A DNA stretch of 5,745 nt. Origin: CAYSYM01 sp964435115 (lineage in GTDB: Bacteria > Chloroflexota > UBA6077 > CF-72). The stretch spans positions 1 to 5,745 of the forward strand of contig CAYSYM010000094.1 in the NCBI GenBank assembly GCA_964435115.1. Reading direction: 5' to 3'. The notes beneath the pieces are model-generated. The model searched no databases. It saw only the letters and a list, made by a program, of their open reading frames with translations, and was not told where the DNA came from. Within the stretch, counting starts at the first letter, position 1; every line of letters begins with the position of its first letter. Made by a program: the position numbers and the translations under genes. This document shows positions 4,737-5,745 of the stretch, piece after piece.

Positions 4737-5555
4737 TTACGCGGCGCGGGCCCGCCGGCCGCCGCGGTGCGTGTGCGCCGGGGCCGGCGCCGGGGTCGCC
4801 CGGCCCAGGAGCGCCCAGGCGATGGCAGTGGCGAGGGCGCCGATGGCCAGGAGCTGCGCCTCCTGCAGGCCCCAGAACCAGATGGTCTCCGTGCGCAGGA
4901 AGGTGATGGCGAACTTGTTGAGCCCGTAGAGGCCCAGGTACAGGGCGAAGAGGGAGCCGTCCCGGGTGAGCCGGCCGCGCAGCAGCCAGATCACCGCGAA
5001 AATGGCGAAGTCGCCCAGCTGTTCGTACATGAAGGTGGGCTGGTAGGCCACGCCGAGCTGGGGCACCATGGCGCCCGGGTTGAGGTACACGATCCCCCAC
5101 GTCCCATCGGTGGCTGGCCCCACGGAGTCGCCGGTGAAGAGGCAGGCGAAGCGGCCGATCCCCTGCCCGAGGATCAGGCCCGGCGCGACGGCGTCGGAGA
5201 GCCGGAAGACGGGCAGGCCCATCCGCCAGGCGCCCACAACACCCGCGAGCGTGCCGCCGAGCACCGCGCCCAGGATCGCCAGGCCGCCGTTCTGGATCGC
5301 CAGGATCGACATCGGATTGGCGGCGTAGAGATCCCAGCGGTCGATGACGTGCAGCAGCCGCGCGCCGACGAAGCCGCTGACGATGATCCAGACGGCCAGG
5401 TCGGCGATCTTCTCCGTGGGTAGCCCCTTGCGCCTGGCTTCGCGCAGGGCCAGCCAGACGCCGACGATGGTCGCCGTGGCCACCATGATCCCGTACCACG
5501 ACAGGGCAATGGGGCCCAGGTGGAAGAGGACCGGATCGATGTCAATCGTGATCAT
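4737..5555 (-). CDS. lgt: Prolipoprotein diacylglyceryl transferase
   Basis: Lgt transfers a diacylglyceryl group from phosphatidylglycerol to the lipobox cysteine of prelipoproteins in the cytoplasmic membrane, the first step of lipoprotein maturation. The 272-residue protein has the family's order of elements: 'Leu-Ser-Trp-Tyr-Gly-Ile-Met' in the first helix (about 18-24), 'Gly-Ala-Arg' (about 63-65), a 'Gly-Gly-Leu-Ala-Ile-Leu-Gly' segment (about 89-95), the signature 'Gly-Gln-Gly-Ile-Gly-Arg' (about 129-134), 'Pro-Thr-Phe-Met-Tyr-Glu' and a C-terminal 'Phe-Leu-Arg-Thr-Glu'. The signature Arg (E. coli R143) and the Gly matching E. coli G154 are kept. The residue matching E. coli H103 is Leu, and that matching N146 is Cys; similar changes occur in other divergent members. 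The ATG at 5555 gives the usual Lgt N-terminus; a GGAG lies 10 bases upstream, a rather long spacing. The Pro/Ala/Arg-rich tail after about residue 250 looks non-conserved. It is convergent with the heme-copper operon and probably unrelated to it. Confidence 0.88.
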   Translation of the reverse strand: MITIDIDPVLFHLGPIALSWYGIMVATATIVGVWLALREARRKGLPTEKIADLAVWIIVSGFVGARLLHVIDRWDLYAANPMSILAIQNGGLAILGAVLGGTLAGVVGAWRMGLPVFRLSDAVAPGLILGQGIGRFACLFTGDSVGPATDGTWGIVYLNPGAMVPQLGVAYQPTFMYEQLGDFAIFAVIWLLRGRLTRDGSLFALYLGLYGLNKFAITFLRTETIWFWGLQEAQLLAIGALATAIAWALLGRATPAPAPAHTHRGGRRARAA

Positions 5556-5745
5556 GCTGCAGGCACTCCGTTGCTCGGGATGAAGCGCGCGGGCGCGGCG
5601 CCCTGGGCGTGACGGCGTCGCTCGGGCGGGGCGAGGGCGTGGTCCGCCGAGGCGTCGCGCCTGAATTCGCTGGAAGCATGTAGGCTGGGCAGCCCGGGGC
5701 GGCTAGGTGGGTGGGGCGCCGCGGCTGGGGGCGTGGGTGGCGGTG
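5556..5745. other. Intergenic DNA upstream of lgt, no gene seen
   Basis: These 190 very GC-rich bases must contain the lgt promoter unless lgt is in an operon starting outside the window. I find no convincing sigma70 boxes on the minus strand. A stop-free minus-strand frame crosses it and runs into lgt out of frame, but its product is low-complexity Pro/Arg/Ala and has no family resemblance. On the plus strand TAGGCT at 5681-5686 resembles a -10 box but lacks a matching -35 box or CTCAG repeats. Confidence 0.5.

Noticed and set aside
2966..4906. Plus-strand frame of 646 codons overlapping subunit I
   Set aside because: It is a shifted frame of the heme-copper subunit I gene, whose real frame shows all heme and copper ligands.
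4321..5499. Minus-strand frame of 392 codons overlapping lgt in another frame
   Set aside because: It is a shadow of lgt and subunit I with low-complexity Arg/Pro composition.
5681..5686. TAGGCT on the plus strand, identical to the -10 box of the first array
   Set aside because: No CTCAG repeats or -35 box precede it and no coding frame with a start follows inside the window.

Overview
The window is a GC-rich (roughly 70% by eye) bacterial chromosomal segment. All recognised genes have strongly GC-biased third codon positions. A family-B heme-copper oxidase operon, a DUF4395/thioredoxin pair, a VapC-type PIN relic and a single-copy-style lgt would suit a soil or subsurface lineage such as Rokubacteria, Methylomirabilota or Gemmatimonadota. 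That placement is inference; no rRNA or other phylogenetic marker is present.

Layout. Positions 1-236 hold no recognisable gene. They do hold a minus-strand regulatory module: four 11-bp-spaced CTCAG-like repeats ending 10 bp before a TAGGCT -10-like box and reading toward the left edge. Positions 368-1383 form a plus-strand two-gene unit, starting from a possibly leaderless promoter: a DUF4395 membrane protein with a CxxC, then a membrane-anchored thioredoxin-like protein with its own CxxC. Tail-to-tail with it on the minus strand is the C-terminal two thirds of a VapC toxin whose N-terminus is missing. Beyond the break lies a second CTCAG array (five copies, exact 11-bp period) that also ends 10 bp before a -10-like box (TACATT).

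That second module sits upstream of a three-gene plus-strand operon (1872-4700): a membrane-tethered type-1 cupredoxin, a CuA subunit II and a family-B subunit I. The operon probably encodes a terminal electron-accepting enzyme with its copper electron carriers. The key point is that subunit I keeps all six metal-ligand histidines but has Gln instead of the catalytic cross-linked Tyr. No Tyr occupies the cbb3-type alternative site either. This makes an NO-reductase-like enzyme (sNOR/eNOR-type alternative families) more likely than an ordinary cytochrome oxidase.

A perfect 10-bp hairpin separates this operon from the convergent lgt gene (prolipoprotein diacylglyceryl transferase, minus strand, 4737-5555). 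The last 190 bases hold nothing I can support as a gene.

The two CTCAG arrays have the same period and the same distance to the -10 box. This suggests one OmpR/PhoB-type response regulator controlling both the leftward transcript and the heme-copper operon.
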